From an uncultured Chloroflexota bacterium (GTDB taxonomy: Bacteria; Chloroflexota; UBA11872), in NCBI GenBank assembly GCA_958296175.1, contig OY282448.1:1736472-1800471 (forward strand): DNA of 64,000 nucleotides, given 5' to 3'. Below the pieces are notes generated by a model. That model saw nothing but the letters and a program-made list of their open reading frames with translations, ran no database searches and was not told the origin of the DNA. Made by a program: the position numbers and the translations under genes. Positions 26,761 to 35,621 of the stretch are shown here, piece after piece; position 1 is the first letter of the stretch, and each line of letters starts with the position of its first letter.

Positions 26761-28166
26761 CCATCTGGGCGCGGCGCAACTGGGGCGGGATCGTGTCCAG
26801 CGTCTCGCTGCTGTCCGACGTGGCCGCGGTCGTCCTGGCGCTGGCCCTGGCCTACTACATGCGCTATAGGTTCGGCTGGTTCGAGGACCCCCCGCCCCAC
26901 CGTCTGATCTTTCTGGCGCCGGTCATGGCCAGCTACGCCGCGGCCACGGTCATCGGCGGACTCTCGCTCGGCATGTATTCCCACTACCGCACCGCGGGGT
27001 CCGTCGACCGCGCCGCGCGCGGCGCCGGCATGGTCACCATCGGCGCGCTGCTCACCGTGGCCGTCACGTTCTTCGTGTTCGTCGACCGCCTCGAACCCGT
27101 GCGCGGCCTCCTGCCGGCCGCGTGGGCGCTCGGCGTGGTGGCCGTGGTGCTGGGCCGCTCGCTGCTGGCTGCCGTGCTGCGCGCCCTGGCGCGGCGCGGC
27201 GCGGGCGTGCAGCGCGTCCTCATCATCGGCGCCGGCGCCGAAGGCCGCATGGTCGCCCGCGGCTTCAACGCCGACCCCAGCCGCCGCTATCTGACCGTGG
27301 GATTCCTGGACGACTTCGAGTCGCAGGTGGACGTCGGCCGCGGCATCCCCGTCCTCGGCCCGCCGGAGGCCCTGTCCGAGGTCATCGCCGAACACGAAAT
27401 CGACAAAGTCGTGGTAGCCATCCCCTCGCTCTCCCACGACGACCTGCTGGCCGTGCTGGCCGACGTCGAGGCGCAGTACGCTGACGTATGGCTGCTCCCC
27501 GACCTGTTCCAACTCATGGTGTCGCCGGTCGTAGAAGGCGGCGTGCGCGGCTTGCCCCTCATCGCGGTCAACGAAGTTCGCCTGCGCGGGCTGAGCCGCA
27601 TGACCAAACGCTTGCTCGACTTGCTCGTCGCGGCGCTGGCCCTCATGCTGGCCTCCGCGCCCATGCTGCTGATCGCCCTGCTCATCAAGCTCGACTCGCG
27701 CGGCCCGGCGTTCTACGTGCAGACGCGCGTCGGCCGCGACGGGCGGCCGTTCCCAATCGTAAAATTCCGCACCATGGTCGACGGTGCCGACCAGTATGGT
27801 CAGACATGGACGGTTGCCGACGACCCGCGGCGGACACGCGTCGGCCGCAGGCTGCGGCGCTACTGGCTCGACGAGCTGCCCCAGCTGATCAACGTGCTGC
27901 GCGGCGACATGAGCCTGGTGGGCCCCCGTCCCGAACAACCGGACTACGTGGACCGCTTCCGCGGCGAGTTTTCGCGCTATATGGTGCGGCATCGTGAGCG
28001 CGCCGGCATCACAGGCTGGGCGCAGGTGAACGGCATGCGCGGCGACTCGTCCATCGCGGAACGCACCCGCTACGACTTGCACTACGTGGAGAATTGGTCC
28101 TTGCTCTTCGATCTACGGATACTGTTGCGAACCATGCTGATCGTGATCCGCGGCGATGCGAGCTAA
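26757..28166 (+). CDS. Polyprenyl-phosphate sugar-1-phosphate transferase (WbaP/WcaJ type)
   Basis: This enzyme starts glycan synthesis by moving a sugar phosphate onto undecaprenyl phosphate at the inner face of the membrane. The 469 residues show the usual layout: four or five N-terminal helices, a CoA-binding-like cytosolic domain (VLIIGAGAEGRMVARGF), and the C-terminal bacterial-sugar-transferase domain. That domain begins TKRLLDLLVAALALML and continues RVGRDGRPFPIVKFRTM, DELPQLINVLRGDMSLVGPR and ITGWAQVNG. It is the last enzyme gene of the polysaccharide operon and overlaps the NHL-lipoprotein gene by 11 bases. No Wzx-type flippase is visible in the window. Confidence 0.95.
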   Translation: MTIWARRNWGGIVSSVSLLSDVAAVVLALALAYYMRYRFGWFEDPPPHRLIFLAPVMASYAAATVIGGLSLGMYSHYRTAGSVDRAARGAGMVTIGALLTVAVTFFVFVDRLEPVRGLLPAAWALGVVAVVLGRSLLAAVLRALARRGAGVQRVLIIGAGAEGRMVARGFNADPSRRYLTVGFLDDFESQVDVGRGIPVLGPPEALSEVIAEHEIDKVVVAIPSLSHDDLLAVLADVEAQYADVWLLPDLFQLMVSPVVEGGVRGLPLIAVNEVRLRGLSRMTKRLLDLLVAALALMLASAPMLLIALLIKLDSRGPAFYVQTRVGRDGRPFPIVKFRTMVDGADQYGQTWTVADDPRRTRVGRRLRRYWLDELPQLINVLRGDMSLVGPRPEQPDYVDRFRGEFSRYMVRHRERAGITGWAQVNGMRGDSSIAERTRYDLHYVENWSLLFDLRILLRTMLIVIRGDAS

Positions 28167-30948
28167 CCGCGCCCCCGCGCTGCGCCTCTCGCGCCGGCGC
28201 GCGCTGGCCGGGCTGGGCCTGGCCGCGGCCACCGCCGCCTGCGACGTCGGCTTCCCCGGCGGCGATGCGGGGTCCGGCGGGTCGGCAGACGCGCTGCGGG
28301 ACGCCCCGCCCTACCTGCCGCCCGCGCCCCAGCCGCTGCCTCCCGCCGTCGGCCTGCCGCTGGTCATCCTCGACTTTGCCGGGTCGGGGCTGATGGGCGA
28401 CACCGGCGACGGCGGCCCCGCGGCGCTGGCGCAGTTCCGCAGCGTGGGCGGCGTGGCCGTGGGGCCGGACGGCTCCACCTACGTGGCCGACCCCAGCGCC
28501 AGCCGCATCCGCCGCATTCATCCCGACGGAACCGTCCAGGCGCTGGCCGGCACCGGCGTGCGGGGCTACGCCGGTGACGGCGGCCCCGCCCTGGCCGCCA
28601 GCTTCACCGACCCCGGACGCCTGCTCGTCGACCAGGTCGGCGTCATCTTCGTGGCCGAACCCGGCCGCGTGCGGCGCATCGACAGCGGCGGCGGCGTGTC
28701 CACCATCCTCGGCAACGGCCAGCCGGACTTCGCCGGCGACGGCGGCCCGGCGGTCTTTGGACGCACGGCCGGCAACGCCGGCATGGCCATCGACGGCAAC
28801 GGCAACCTCTTCATCGCCGAACGCGCCTCCCACCGCGTGCGCCGCATCGACACCAGCGGCATCCTCGACACCGTGGCCGGCACCGGCGCGCCGGGCGGCG
28901 CCGGCGACGGCGGCCCCGCCCGCCAGGCCATGCTCGACCAACCCGTGGACGTCGACGTCGACAGCCAGGGCAACCTGCTGGTCGCCGAACTGGCCGGCAA
29001 CCGCATCCGCCGCGTCTCCGCCGACGGCCGCATCGAAACCATTGCCGGCGTCGGGCGCCCGGGCGGCGCCGGCGACGGCGGCCCGGCGCTGGCGGCCGAA
29101 CTCAATGGCCCCCAGAGCGTCCTCACCGACTCCAGCGGCGCCATCTTCGTGGCCGACTGGAACAACCGCCGCATCCGCCGCATCGACCCCGACGGAACCA
29201 TCCACACCGTGGCCGGCCACGCGGATGGCCGCGTGGACTCGGGCGGCCTGGCCGTCGAGTCGCGCCTGATCCTCCCGCTCGTCATCAGCCCCATGCTCGA
29301 CGGCAGCCTGATCGTGGTGGAGCAGGGCCAGCGCCGCATCCGGCGGCTGGCGCCCGCCGCCCAGGGCGCCGCGCCGCCGTCCGTCCAAGGCGCCGTCCAA
29401 CCTGCCCAAGGCGCGGCCCAACCCGCCGATGGCGCCGCATCCCCCGCCGCGCCGGCGGCCGGGGAGGCCGCCTATGCGCAACCCTCCGCCGTCCTGCCGC
29501 CGGCCCCGCCCTTGCCGGCCGAACTCATCGCCGAAGTCTTTGCCGGCACCGGCGAGTCGGGCTACGCCGGCGACGGCGGCTTTCGCGGCGAGGCCGTGTT
29601 CGCCTCGCCCCGCGCCATCGCCGTGGACGGGTCCGGCCGCCTGCTCATCGCCGACACCGGCAACCACCGCATCCGGCGCATCGGGCTGGACGGCGTCGTC
29701 AGCACCATCGCCGGCGACGGGACGCCCGGCTATGCCGGCGACGGCGGCCCGGCCGCGGCCGCGCAGTTCAACCGGCCCGCGGCGCTGGCCGTGGACGCCG
29801 ACGGCGCCATCTACGTGGCCGACGCCGGCAACTTCCGCCTGCGCAAGATCGGCCCCGACGCCATCGTCCGCACCGTTGCCGGCACCGGAACCCCCGGCGA
29901 CGGCGGCGACGGCGGCCCCGCCATCGCCGCAGAGTTCACCGACCCCGGCGGCCTGGCCATCGCTGCCGACGGCTCGATCTACGTGGCCGACGGCCCCGTC
30001 CACCGCGTGCGCCGCATCGGCCCCGACGGCGTGATCCGCCCCTATGCCGGCAACGGCGTCGACGGCCTCGACGGCGACGGCGGCCCCGCCGCCCAGGCCG
30101 CGCTCGGCTTTCCGCAGCGCCTGGCCGTCGCGCCCGACCGCGCCATTCTCGTCACCCAGCTGCACGCCGGCGTCGTGCGCCGCATCGGCGTGGACGGCGT
30201 CATCCAAACCCTGGCGGGCGCCCCGCAGGACGGCGCGCCGCCCGAAGGCCCAGCGCGCGAGATCGCCTTGGACTCCCCCATCGGCCTGAGCGCCGACGCC
30301 GCTGGCAACGTCTACGTGGTCGGCAGCGGCGACGGCCGCCTCACCCGCGTGGACCCGGCCGGCCAGGCCCGCACCCTGGCCGGCAACCCGCTCGGCCAGG
30401 GGCAATCCGGCGATCCGGCGCGCGACATCCCGCTGTTCACGGCCGTCGACGTGGCGCTCAGCCCCGACGGCAGCGCCTACGTCCTGGAAGCGCGCGGCCT
30501 CGTCTGGCGCATCCGCTCCATCCTGGTCGGCGACCCCGCGCCCGCCGCCGACGCCACCCCCACGCCGGACACGACCCAGCAACCCGCCCAGAACGAATCG
30601 GCCCAGGTCGCCTCCGTGGTGCTGGCGCTGGGCCTGGACAGTCAGCAGGCGCCGGTGCAGCCCACGCTCGAGTTCCGCCCCGGCGAGCGCGTCAACGTCT
30701 CGGTCGAATTCGTCGACGTCGCGCCTGGCTCGCGCCTGGGCGTGCGCTGGTACGCCGGCGACACGCTGCAAGGCACGTTCCTGACGGACCCGCAGCCGGC
30801 CTACACGCAAGCGCGCTTCGGGTTCTGGTTCGCGCTCGCTCCCACCTCGCCCGAAGGCCCCTGGCGCGTCGAAATCGTGGTGGGCGCCGCCACGCAAACC
30901 TCCGTGGACTTCGTCGTCGTTCCCGGCGCCCCCCGCTCCGTTCCCTAA
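28156..30948 (+). CDS. Tat-exported NHL-repeat beta-propeller lipoprotein
   Basis: This 930-residue surface lipoprotein starts with a twin-arginine signal (SRRRALAGLGL) and a lipobox ending TAAC. About ten NHL-type blades follow, each with a GDGGPA motif, a central VDGxGxxYVAD-like strand and a RIRRI strand end. They fall in two blocks divided by a Gln/Pro/Ala-rich linker (about residues 400-455). An Ig-like beta domain closes the protein (about 830-925). Such propellers bind carbohydrates or proteins, or act as lyase scaffolds; no catalytic residues can be named here. The gene overlaps the polysaccharide operon, so its product may work with that glycan. Confidence 0.88.
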   Translation: MRANRAPALRLSRRRALAGLGLAAATAACDVGFPGGDAGSGGSADALRDAPPYLPPAPQPLPPAVGLPLVILDFAGSGLMGDTGDGGPAALAQFRSVGGVAVGPDGSTYVADPSASRIRRIHPDGTVQALAGTGVRGYAGDGGPALAASFTDPGRLLVDQVGVIFVAEPGRVRRIDSGGGVSTILGNGQPDFAGDGGPAVFGRTAGNAGMAIDGNGNLFIAERASHRVRRIDTSGILDTVAGTGAPGGAGDGGPARQAMLDQPVDVDVDSQGNLLVAELAGNRIRRVSADGRIETIAGVGRPGGAGDGGPALAAELNGPQSVLTDSSGAIFVADWNNRRIRRIDPDGTIHTVAGHADGRVDSGGLAVESRLILPLVISPMLDGSLIVVEQGQRRIRRLAPAAQGAAPPSVQGAVQPAQGAAQPADGAASPAAPAAGEAAYAQPSAVLPPAPPLPAELIAEVFAGTGESGYAGDGGFRGEAVFASPRAIAVDGSGRLLIADTGNHRIRRIGLDGVVSTIAGDGTPGYAGDGGPAAAAQFNRPAALAVDADGAIYVADAGNFRLRKIGPDAIVRTVAGTGTPGDGGDGGPAIAAEFTDPGGLAIAADGSIYVADGPVHRVRRIGPDGVIRPYAGNGVDGLDGDGGPAAQAALGFPQRLAVAPDRAILVTQLHAGVVRRIGVDGVIQTLAGAPQDGAPPEGPAREIALDSPIGLSADAAGNVYVVGSGDGRLTRVDPAGQARTLAGNPLGQGQSGDPARDIPLFTAVDVALSPDGSAYVLEARGLVWRIRSILVGDPAPAADATPTPDTTQQPAQNESAQVASVVLALGLDSQQAPVQPTLEFRPGERVNVSVEFVDVAPGSRLGVRWYAGDTLQGTFLTDPQPAYTQARFGFWFALAPTSPEGPWRVEIVVGAATQTSVDFVVVPGAPRSVP

Positions 30949-31023
30949 CCCGCCTGATTCCCCGCCCCCCGATTCTGCTACCGTCATGCTGGCAAGACGT
31001 TCGCGCGCGTCGGTTAGGAGTCC

Positions 31024-32100
31024 ATGCGGAGCGGCACCGTTGGCTCGAGGGCGGCGCACGCCGCCGCGCCGCGCCGCGCGCCAGGCCAGGCCGTCGTGCG
31101 GCGCGCGCGCGTGCTGAAAACCATCGTCGAGGCCTACACCCGCTCCGCCCAGCCAGTCTCGTCGGCCGCCGTGGTGCGGCTGGCGGGGCTGTCGGTCAGC
31201 ACCGCCACCATCCGCAACGACATGGCCACGCTGGAACGCGACGGCATGATCGAGCGCGCGCACGCGTCGTCCGGGCGCGTGCCGTCGGCGCGCGGCTACC
31301 GGCGCTTCGTCGACCAGCTGATGGGCCCCGCCAGCCTGGACGCGGCGCAGGAGCGCACCATCATGCACCAGTTCCACCAGGTCGAGGCGCACGCCGCGGA
31401 GTGGCCGGGTCTGGCGGTGGCGCTGCTGTCGCGCCGCGTGGGCGCCGCGGCCATTGCCAGCGCCCCGCGGCTGCGCGCCGCCGCGCCGCGCCGCCTCGAC
31501 CTCCGGCTCCTCTCCAGCCGCCGCGTGCAGCTCGTGCTCGTCGTCGCCGGCGGCGAGGTGCGCACGCGCTCCATCGGCTTGTCGCAGGCCGTCACGCCGT
31601 CCTGGCTGGACGAGCTGCGCGCGTCGCTGGCCCGCCGCGTGCTGGCCGGCGCCCCGCCGTACGCGCCCCCGGCCGCCCACGCCCGCGGGCGGGCCGCGCA
31701 GGACATCTGCGACCACCTGCGCCAGATGCTGGCCGGCGGGCGCGACGGGCGCGCCGCCGACCGCGTGGCCGGCCTGTCCGCGCTGCTGGCCCAGCCGGAA
31801 TTCCGCGACGCCCGCCGCGTCCGCGGCGTGCTGGAGTCCATCGAGACCGGCGCGCTCGTGCAGCAACTGCGCCGCTCGCTCAATGAAGGCGCCGGCGTGC
31901 GCGTTCTGGTGGGCGGCGAAGGCGACTTCGGCCTCACGCGCGGCTGGAGCGCCGTGCTGGCGCCCTACGGCGCCCGCGGGTCCGGCCGCGGGTTCGTCGG
32001 CGTGCTGGGCCCGCAGCGCCTCCCCTACCGACGCGCCGTGGCCGCCGTCGACGTCGTTGCCCGCGCCATGACCAACCTCACGGCCGCCCGCACCGCCTGA
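31024..32100 (+). CDS. hrcA: Heat-inducible transcription repressor HrcA
   Basis: HrcA binds CIRCE operators and represses chaperone genes. The 358 residues have the winged-helix head (SVSTATIRNDMATLERDGMI, then the HASSGRVPSARGYRRFVD wing), a GAF-like middle and the C-terminal GVLGPQRLPYRRAVAAVD signature. A basic, Ala-rich N-terminal extension (about 1-25) precedes the usual start. AGGAG lies 4-8 bases upstream of the ATG. No CIRCE sequence (TTAGCACTC and its inverted copy) is visible in the 75-base gap upstream or elsewhere in the window. It heads hrcA-grpE-dnaJ without dnaK. Confidence 0.95.
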   Translation: MRSGTVGSRAAHAAAPRRAPGQAVVRRARVLKTIVEAYTRSAQPVSSAAVVRLAGLSVSTATIRNDMATLERDGMIERAHASSGRVPSARGYRRFVDQLMGPASLDAAQERTIMHQFHQVEAHAAEWPGLAVALLSRRVGAAAIASAPRLRAAAPRRLDLRLLSSRRVQLVLVVAGGEVRTRSIGLSQAVTPSWLDELRASLARRVLAGAPPYAPPAAHARGRAAQDICDHLRQMLAGGRDGRAADRVAGLSALLAQPEFRDARRVRGVLESIETGALVQQLRRSLNEGAGVRVLVGGEGDFGLTRGWSAVLAPYGARGSGRGFVGVLGPQRLPYRRAVAAVDVVARAMTNLTAARTA

Positions 32101-32149
32101 CCCCCTCCCGCGCCGCTCCCCCGCCCAGAAAACGATCCGTGCGGCATCC

Positions 32150-32238
32150 GTCATTCCCGCGTGCGCGGGAGAGGCAGCAGATCATTGCTGGCGGGGAGGG
32201 GGCCGCGCTGGTCATTCCCGCGTACGCGCGCGAGTCGA
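32150..32238. repeat. Pair of CRISPR-like repeats, 61 bases apart
   Basis: GTCATTCCCGCGT begins at 32150 and again at 32211, exactly 61 bases later. In both copies it continues into a GCGCGGGAGA / GCGCGCGAGT end. The start (GTCAT-CCC) matches the repeats at 20863. The pair lies between hrcA and grpE, in a 229-base gap with no gene. Confidence 0.45.
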
Positions 32239-32282
32239 GCGTGGAGGCGGGCGCCGGCATCTCCCCCGCGGCCGGCGCGGCC

Positions 32283-32288
32283 TAGAAT
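32283..32288 (+). promoter_or_regulatory. Possible -10 element before the second grpE
   Basis: TAGAAT, an AT-rich hexamer in GC-rich DNA, lies 41 bases before the grpE ATG. No clear -35 box is seen. If real, grpE-dnaJ could be transcribed apart from hrcA. Confidence 0.3.
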
Positions 32289-32329
32289 GAGCGGCCACCG
32301 ATTGCACCCCCGCGGGGTCTCTCAGATCG

Positions 32330-33097
32330 ATGACACGCGCAGACAGCGGCGCCGCCGCTGACGCAGACCCGCCGCTCGAAGTGAAGGTGACGGACCGGCG
32401 CTCGGCCGCCCTGGACGCGGACGACCCGCCCCCCCAGCCGCCCGCCGCCGCTGAAGTCGCTGCCGTTGACGCTGACGCCGCCGCCGCTGCTGCTGACGCT
32501 GCCGCCGCTGACGCCGTCGCTGACACCGCTGCCGGTGACGCCGGCAACGCTGCCGGTGACGCTGACAACGATGCCGAGCCGTCGCTGCAAGAACAGCTCC
32601 AGCGTCTGGAACGCCGCCACCAGGACGTGCTGAACCGCCTCACGCGCGCCCAGGCCGACTTTGCCAACTACCGCCGCCGCACCCAAGACCAAGCCTCCGA
32701 CGCGGCGCAGGCCGCCGACCGCGCGTTCGCCCTGGAGCTGCTGCGCGTGGTGGACGCCTTCGAACGCGCCTTCGCCGCGCTGCCGGCCCAGCTGCATGCC
32801 TTGACCTGGGTCGAAGGAATCCTGCTCGTCTACCAACAGGTCGGCGGCGTCTTGGGTTCGAAGGGCGTAGAACCCATCGCGTGCAACCCCGGCGACGCGA
32901 TCGACGTCGAAGTTCACGAGGTCGTGATGACCGAAGGCGACGCCGCGGCCGCGGTCGTCGAGGAAGTGCAGCGCGGCTACCGCATGCACGGCCGCGTGAT
33001 TCGCCCCGCCCTGGTCCGCGCCGGACCCGCGCCGCCCGACGACGAGGCGCCCGCGGAGGCGGACGACCACACCGCCGCCGACGGCGAGGCCGCGTGA
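32330..33097 (+). CDS. grpE: Nucleotide exchange factor GrpE (second copy)
   Basis: This is a second DnaK nucleotide-exchange factor, 255 residues. The first 85 residues are a low-complexity Ala/Asp tract (repeats such as ADAAAAAADA and DAGNAAGDA) encoded by a degenerate GCTGACGCC-type repeat. The GrpE core follows: ANYRRRTQDQ in the coiled coil, LELLRVVDAFERAF, and the beta-wing HEVVMTEGDAAAAVVEEVQRG with GYRMHGRVIRPALV. It is closer to typical GrpE than the copy at 2290. The stop overlaps the dnaJ GTG (GTGA). The long acidic head is unusual. Confidence 0.95.
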   Translation: MTRADSGAAADADPPLEVKVTDRRSAALDADDPPPQPPAAAEVAAVDADAAAAAADAAAADAVADTAAGDAGNAAGDADNDAEPSLQEQLQRLERRHQDVLNRLTRAQADFANYRRRTQDQASDAAQAADRAFALELLRVVDAFERAFAALPAQLHALTWVEGILLVYQQVGGVLGSKGVEPIACNPGDAIDVEVHEVVMTEGDAAAAVVEEVQRGYRMHGRVIRPALVRAGPAPPDDEAPAEADDHTAADGEAA

Positions 33098-34200
33098 GCG
33101 CCAAACCCGACTACTACGACGTTCTGGGCGTCGAGCGCACGGCCTCGAAAGACGACATTCGCAAGGCCTACCGCGGCCTCGCCCGCCGCTACCACCCCGA
33201 CGTCAGCCGCGAGCCCGACGCCGAAGCAAAGTTCCGGCAGATCAACGAGGCCTACGAGGTTCTGCGCGACCCTGACAAACGCGGCCAGTACGACCGCTTC
33301 GGCCACGCAGGCCCCGGCGCGCCCTTCGGCGCCGGCTTCGACGACTTCGGCGGCATCGGCGACGTGTTCGACGCCTTCTTTGGCGGCGGCCGACGCGCGC
33401 GCCCCGGCGGCGTGCAGCCGGGCGCCGACGTGCGCGTGCGCGCGGAGCTGGATTTCCTGGACAGCATCTTCGGCGTCGAAACGTCCGTCGTCTACAAGCG
33501 GCTGGAGCCGTGCGGAACCTGCGGCGGCAACGGGGCCGCGCCCGGCACCCGCCCCACCACCTGCCCGGCCTGCCGCGGCGCCGGCCAGGTCCAGCGCGCC
33601 CAGCGCTCCATCTTCGGCCAGTTCGTCAACGTCACCCTCTGCGACACCTGCGGCGGGCGCGGCCAGACCATCCAGGACAAGTGCGCGGCCTGCACCAGCA
33701 TCGGCCTGGAGCGCGTCGACGTGGAACGCCGCATCAAGATTCCCGCCGGCATCCCGGCCGACACCGAGCTGCGGCTGACCGGCGAGGGCGACCACGGACC
33801 GCGCGGCGGCGCGCCCGGCGACCTCTACATCGGCGTCGACGTCACGCCGCACCCCGTCCTGGAGCGCAAGGGCGACGACATTGCCAGCACCGTCGTGGTC
33901 AACGTGGCCGAGGCCGCCCTGGGCGCCGAGGTCGAGATCGAGACGGTCGACGGCCCCTCGACCGTCAAAATCGCCGCGGGCACGCAGGCCGGCGCCGCCG
34001 TCCGCCTGCGCGGCAAGGGCGCGCCGCGGCTGCGCGGGTCGGGCCGCGGCGACCACCTCCTACACGTCCACGTGGCCACGCCCTCCAAGCTCAGCCGCGC
34101 GCAGCGCCGACTGTTGGAAGAACTGCGCGAAACCCTGCCCGCAGGCGGCGACCGCGACGGCCGCAGCTTCGTCGACAAGGTCCGCGCAGCCTTTCGGTGA
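33094..34200 (+). CDS. dnaJ: Chaperone DnaJ (zinc-finger type)
   Basis: This is the full-length Hsp40 partner of DnaK, 368 residues. The J domain (about 5-70) has YHPDVS; a Gly/Phe-rich linker follows. The zinc-binding region has four cysteine motifs: CGTCGGNG, CPACRGAG, CDTCGGRG and CAACTSIG. The last one lacks the first conserved Gly of CxxCxGxG. The C-terminal beta domains and LSRAQRRLLEELRETL close the protein. The GTG at 33094 overlaps the grpE stop, and the dnaJ stop overlaps the prmA start. It is distinct from the zinc-less copy at 2856. Confidence 0.96.
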   Translation: MSAKPDYYDVLGVERTASKDDIRKAYRGLARRYHPDVSREPDAEAKFRQINEAYEVLRDPDKRGQYDRFGHAGPGAPFGAGFDDFGGIGDVFDAFFGGGRRARPGGVQPGADVRVRAELDFLDSIFGVETSVVYKRLEPCGTCGGNGAAPGTRPTTCPACRGAGQVQRAQRSIFGQFVNVTLCDTCGGRGQTIQDKCAACTSIGLERVDVERRIKIPAGIPADTELRLTGEGDHGPRGGAPGDLYIGVDVTPHPVLERKGDDIASTVVVNVAEAALGAEVEIETVDGPSTVKIAAGTQAGAAVRLRGKGAPRLRGSGRGDHLLHVHVATPSKLSRAQRRLLEELRETLPAGGDRDGRSFVDKVRAAFR

Positions 34201-35104
34201 GCGCGCCCTGGGCCGCCATCAGCGTGCCCCTTCAGCCAGAGGCGCTGGACGACGTCACCATGACGCTGCACGGGCTGGTGGGCAACGCCTTTGCCGTGGA
34301 ATCCCGCCCCGACGACGACGCTCCCTGGCCCATCACGGCCCGCGCCTACGTGGCCCCCGGCGCTGGCCAGAAGGCCGCCCGACGCGGCGTCCTGCGCGCG
34401 CTGCACATGCTGCGTCTGGCCGGCGGCGGGGTCGTGGGCGAAGCCTCGGAAACCTTCGTCGGCGCGGACGATTACCTCACCAGCTGGCGCGCGGCGCACG
34501 CGCCGCTGCGCGTCGGGCGCCGCCTGGTGGTGGTTCCTCCCTGGCTCGATCCTCCAGCCGACGCCGCGCACCGCATCCCGCTCGTCATCGAGGCGGGCAT
34601 GGCGTTCGGCACCGGGCGGCATCCAACCACGCAGTTGGCGCTCGAAGCGCTGGAAACCTGCGTGGCGCGCGGCGATCGGGTGGCCGACGTCGGCGCCGGC
34701 TCGGGCATCCTGGCCATCGCCGCCGCCAAACTGGGCGCGGCGCGCGTAACCGCCTTCGAACAGGACCCCCAGGCGCGGCCAACGGCCGAGGCCAACCTGC
34801 GCGCCAACGGCGCGGCCGACCGCGTCACCCTCGTCATCCCCAGCCGCCAGCGGTCCTGCCAGAACCTGCGCAGGTCGTGGTTGCCAACATCGTGGCCGAC
34901 GTGCACGTGCGGCTGATGGATGCCTACGCGGACCTTATGGCGGCCAACGGGCGGCTGCTGCTCGGCGGCGTGCTGGACCGGCGCGCAGACCAGGTCCTGG
35001 CGGCCGCCAAGGGCCGCGGCTTTCGGCTGGAATCGACCGCCGCGCGGGACGACTGGCGCCTGCTCGCCTTCACCGCCCCCGCGCCGCGCGGCGGCGCCCC
35101 ATGA
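34197..35104 (+). pseudogene. prmA: Ribosomal protein L11 methyltransferase PrmA, broken by a frameshift
   Basis: PrmA trimethylates ribosomal protein L11. From the GTG at 34197 the frame encodes an N-terminal domain, the FGTGRHPTTQLALEAL motif and the SAM site VADVGAGSGILAIAAAKLGA. It then runs into nonsense and stops at 34916. The rest of the enzyme (LPEPAQVVVANIVADV and MAANGRLLLGG onward) continues in another frame to 35104. The switch lies between about 34839 and 34862, near a CCCC run, and corresponds to one missing or two extra bases. It could be a real mutation or an assembly error. The place after dnaJ is the usual one for prmA. The 121-base gap to the HIT gene holds a possible -10 (TACAAT, 35147-35152). 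Confidence 0.85.
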
Positions 35105-35225
35105 GCGGCCAGGCAGCGGCCCGCGGCGCCAGCGCCGGCGGGACTCTACAATGGCCGGCGCCAGAGCGGCCGGCCTCGGGCAGCGGCCCGCGGCGGCCCA
35201 GCACAGAACGAACGCCAGCAATGCC

Positions 35226-35585
35226 ATGAGCGCGCAGCCGTCGGCCTCCGCCTGCATCTTCTGCCGCATCGTCAGCGGAGATATTCCCGGCCAGTGCGTC
35301 TACGAGGACGACCAGGTGGCGGCCTTCGAGGACATCGCCCCCCAGGCCCCCGTGCACCTGTTGGTCGTCCCCCGCCGCCACGTCGACAGCGTCGACGCGC
35401 TGGCCGACGACCCCGGCCTGCTCGGCCGCGTGATGGCGGCGGCCGTCGCGGCGGCGCGCGCCCGCAACCTCGCCGAATCCGGCTACCGCCTGGTTACCAA
35501 CCACGGCCGCGACGGCGCGCAAAGCGTGGCGCACCTGCACGTCCACGTCCTGGGCGGCCGCCAGCTGCGCGGACAGCTCGGCTAA
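35226..35585 (+). CDS. HIT-family (histidine triad) protein, HINT type
   Basis: This is a nucleoside phosphoramidate or nucleotidyl hydrolase of 119 residues. The opening CIFCRIVSGDIP is the zinc-binding CxxC form of bacterial HINT proteins, although the later zinc ligand is not obvious. The histidine triad is HLHVHVLGG near the C-terminus. The ATG at 35226 follows an unstructured stretch and gives the standard length. It follows prmA at the end of the chaperone gene run, a common gene order. Physiological substrate unknown. Confidence 0.93.
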   Translation: MSAQPSASACIFCRIVSGDIPGQCVYEDDQVAAFEDIAPQAPVHLLVVPRRHVDSVDALADDPGLLGRVMAAAVAAARARNLAESGYRLVTNHGRDGAQSVAHLHVHVLGGRQLRGQLG

Positions 35586-35621
35586 CGTCCGCCAGCGCAT
35601 CCATGGTCCGCCTGCACCCGT

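Noticed and set aside
30949..31023. CIRCE operator upstream of hrcA
   Set aside because: I searched for TTAGCACTC with an inverted copy and found none here or near dnaK, grpE or dnaJ.
28009..32154. Very long open frame (about 1381 codons) on the minus strand
   Set aside because: It is the complement of the NHL lipoprotein and hrcA. The product is Gly/His/Arg-rich without any domain, which is typical of GC-rich shadow frames.
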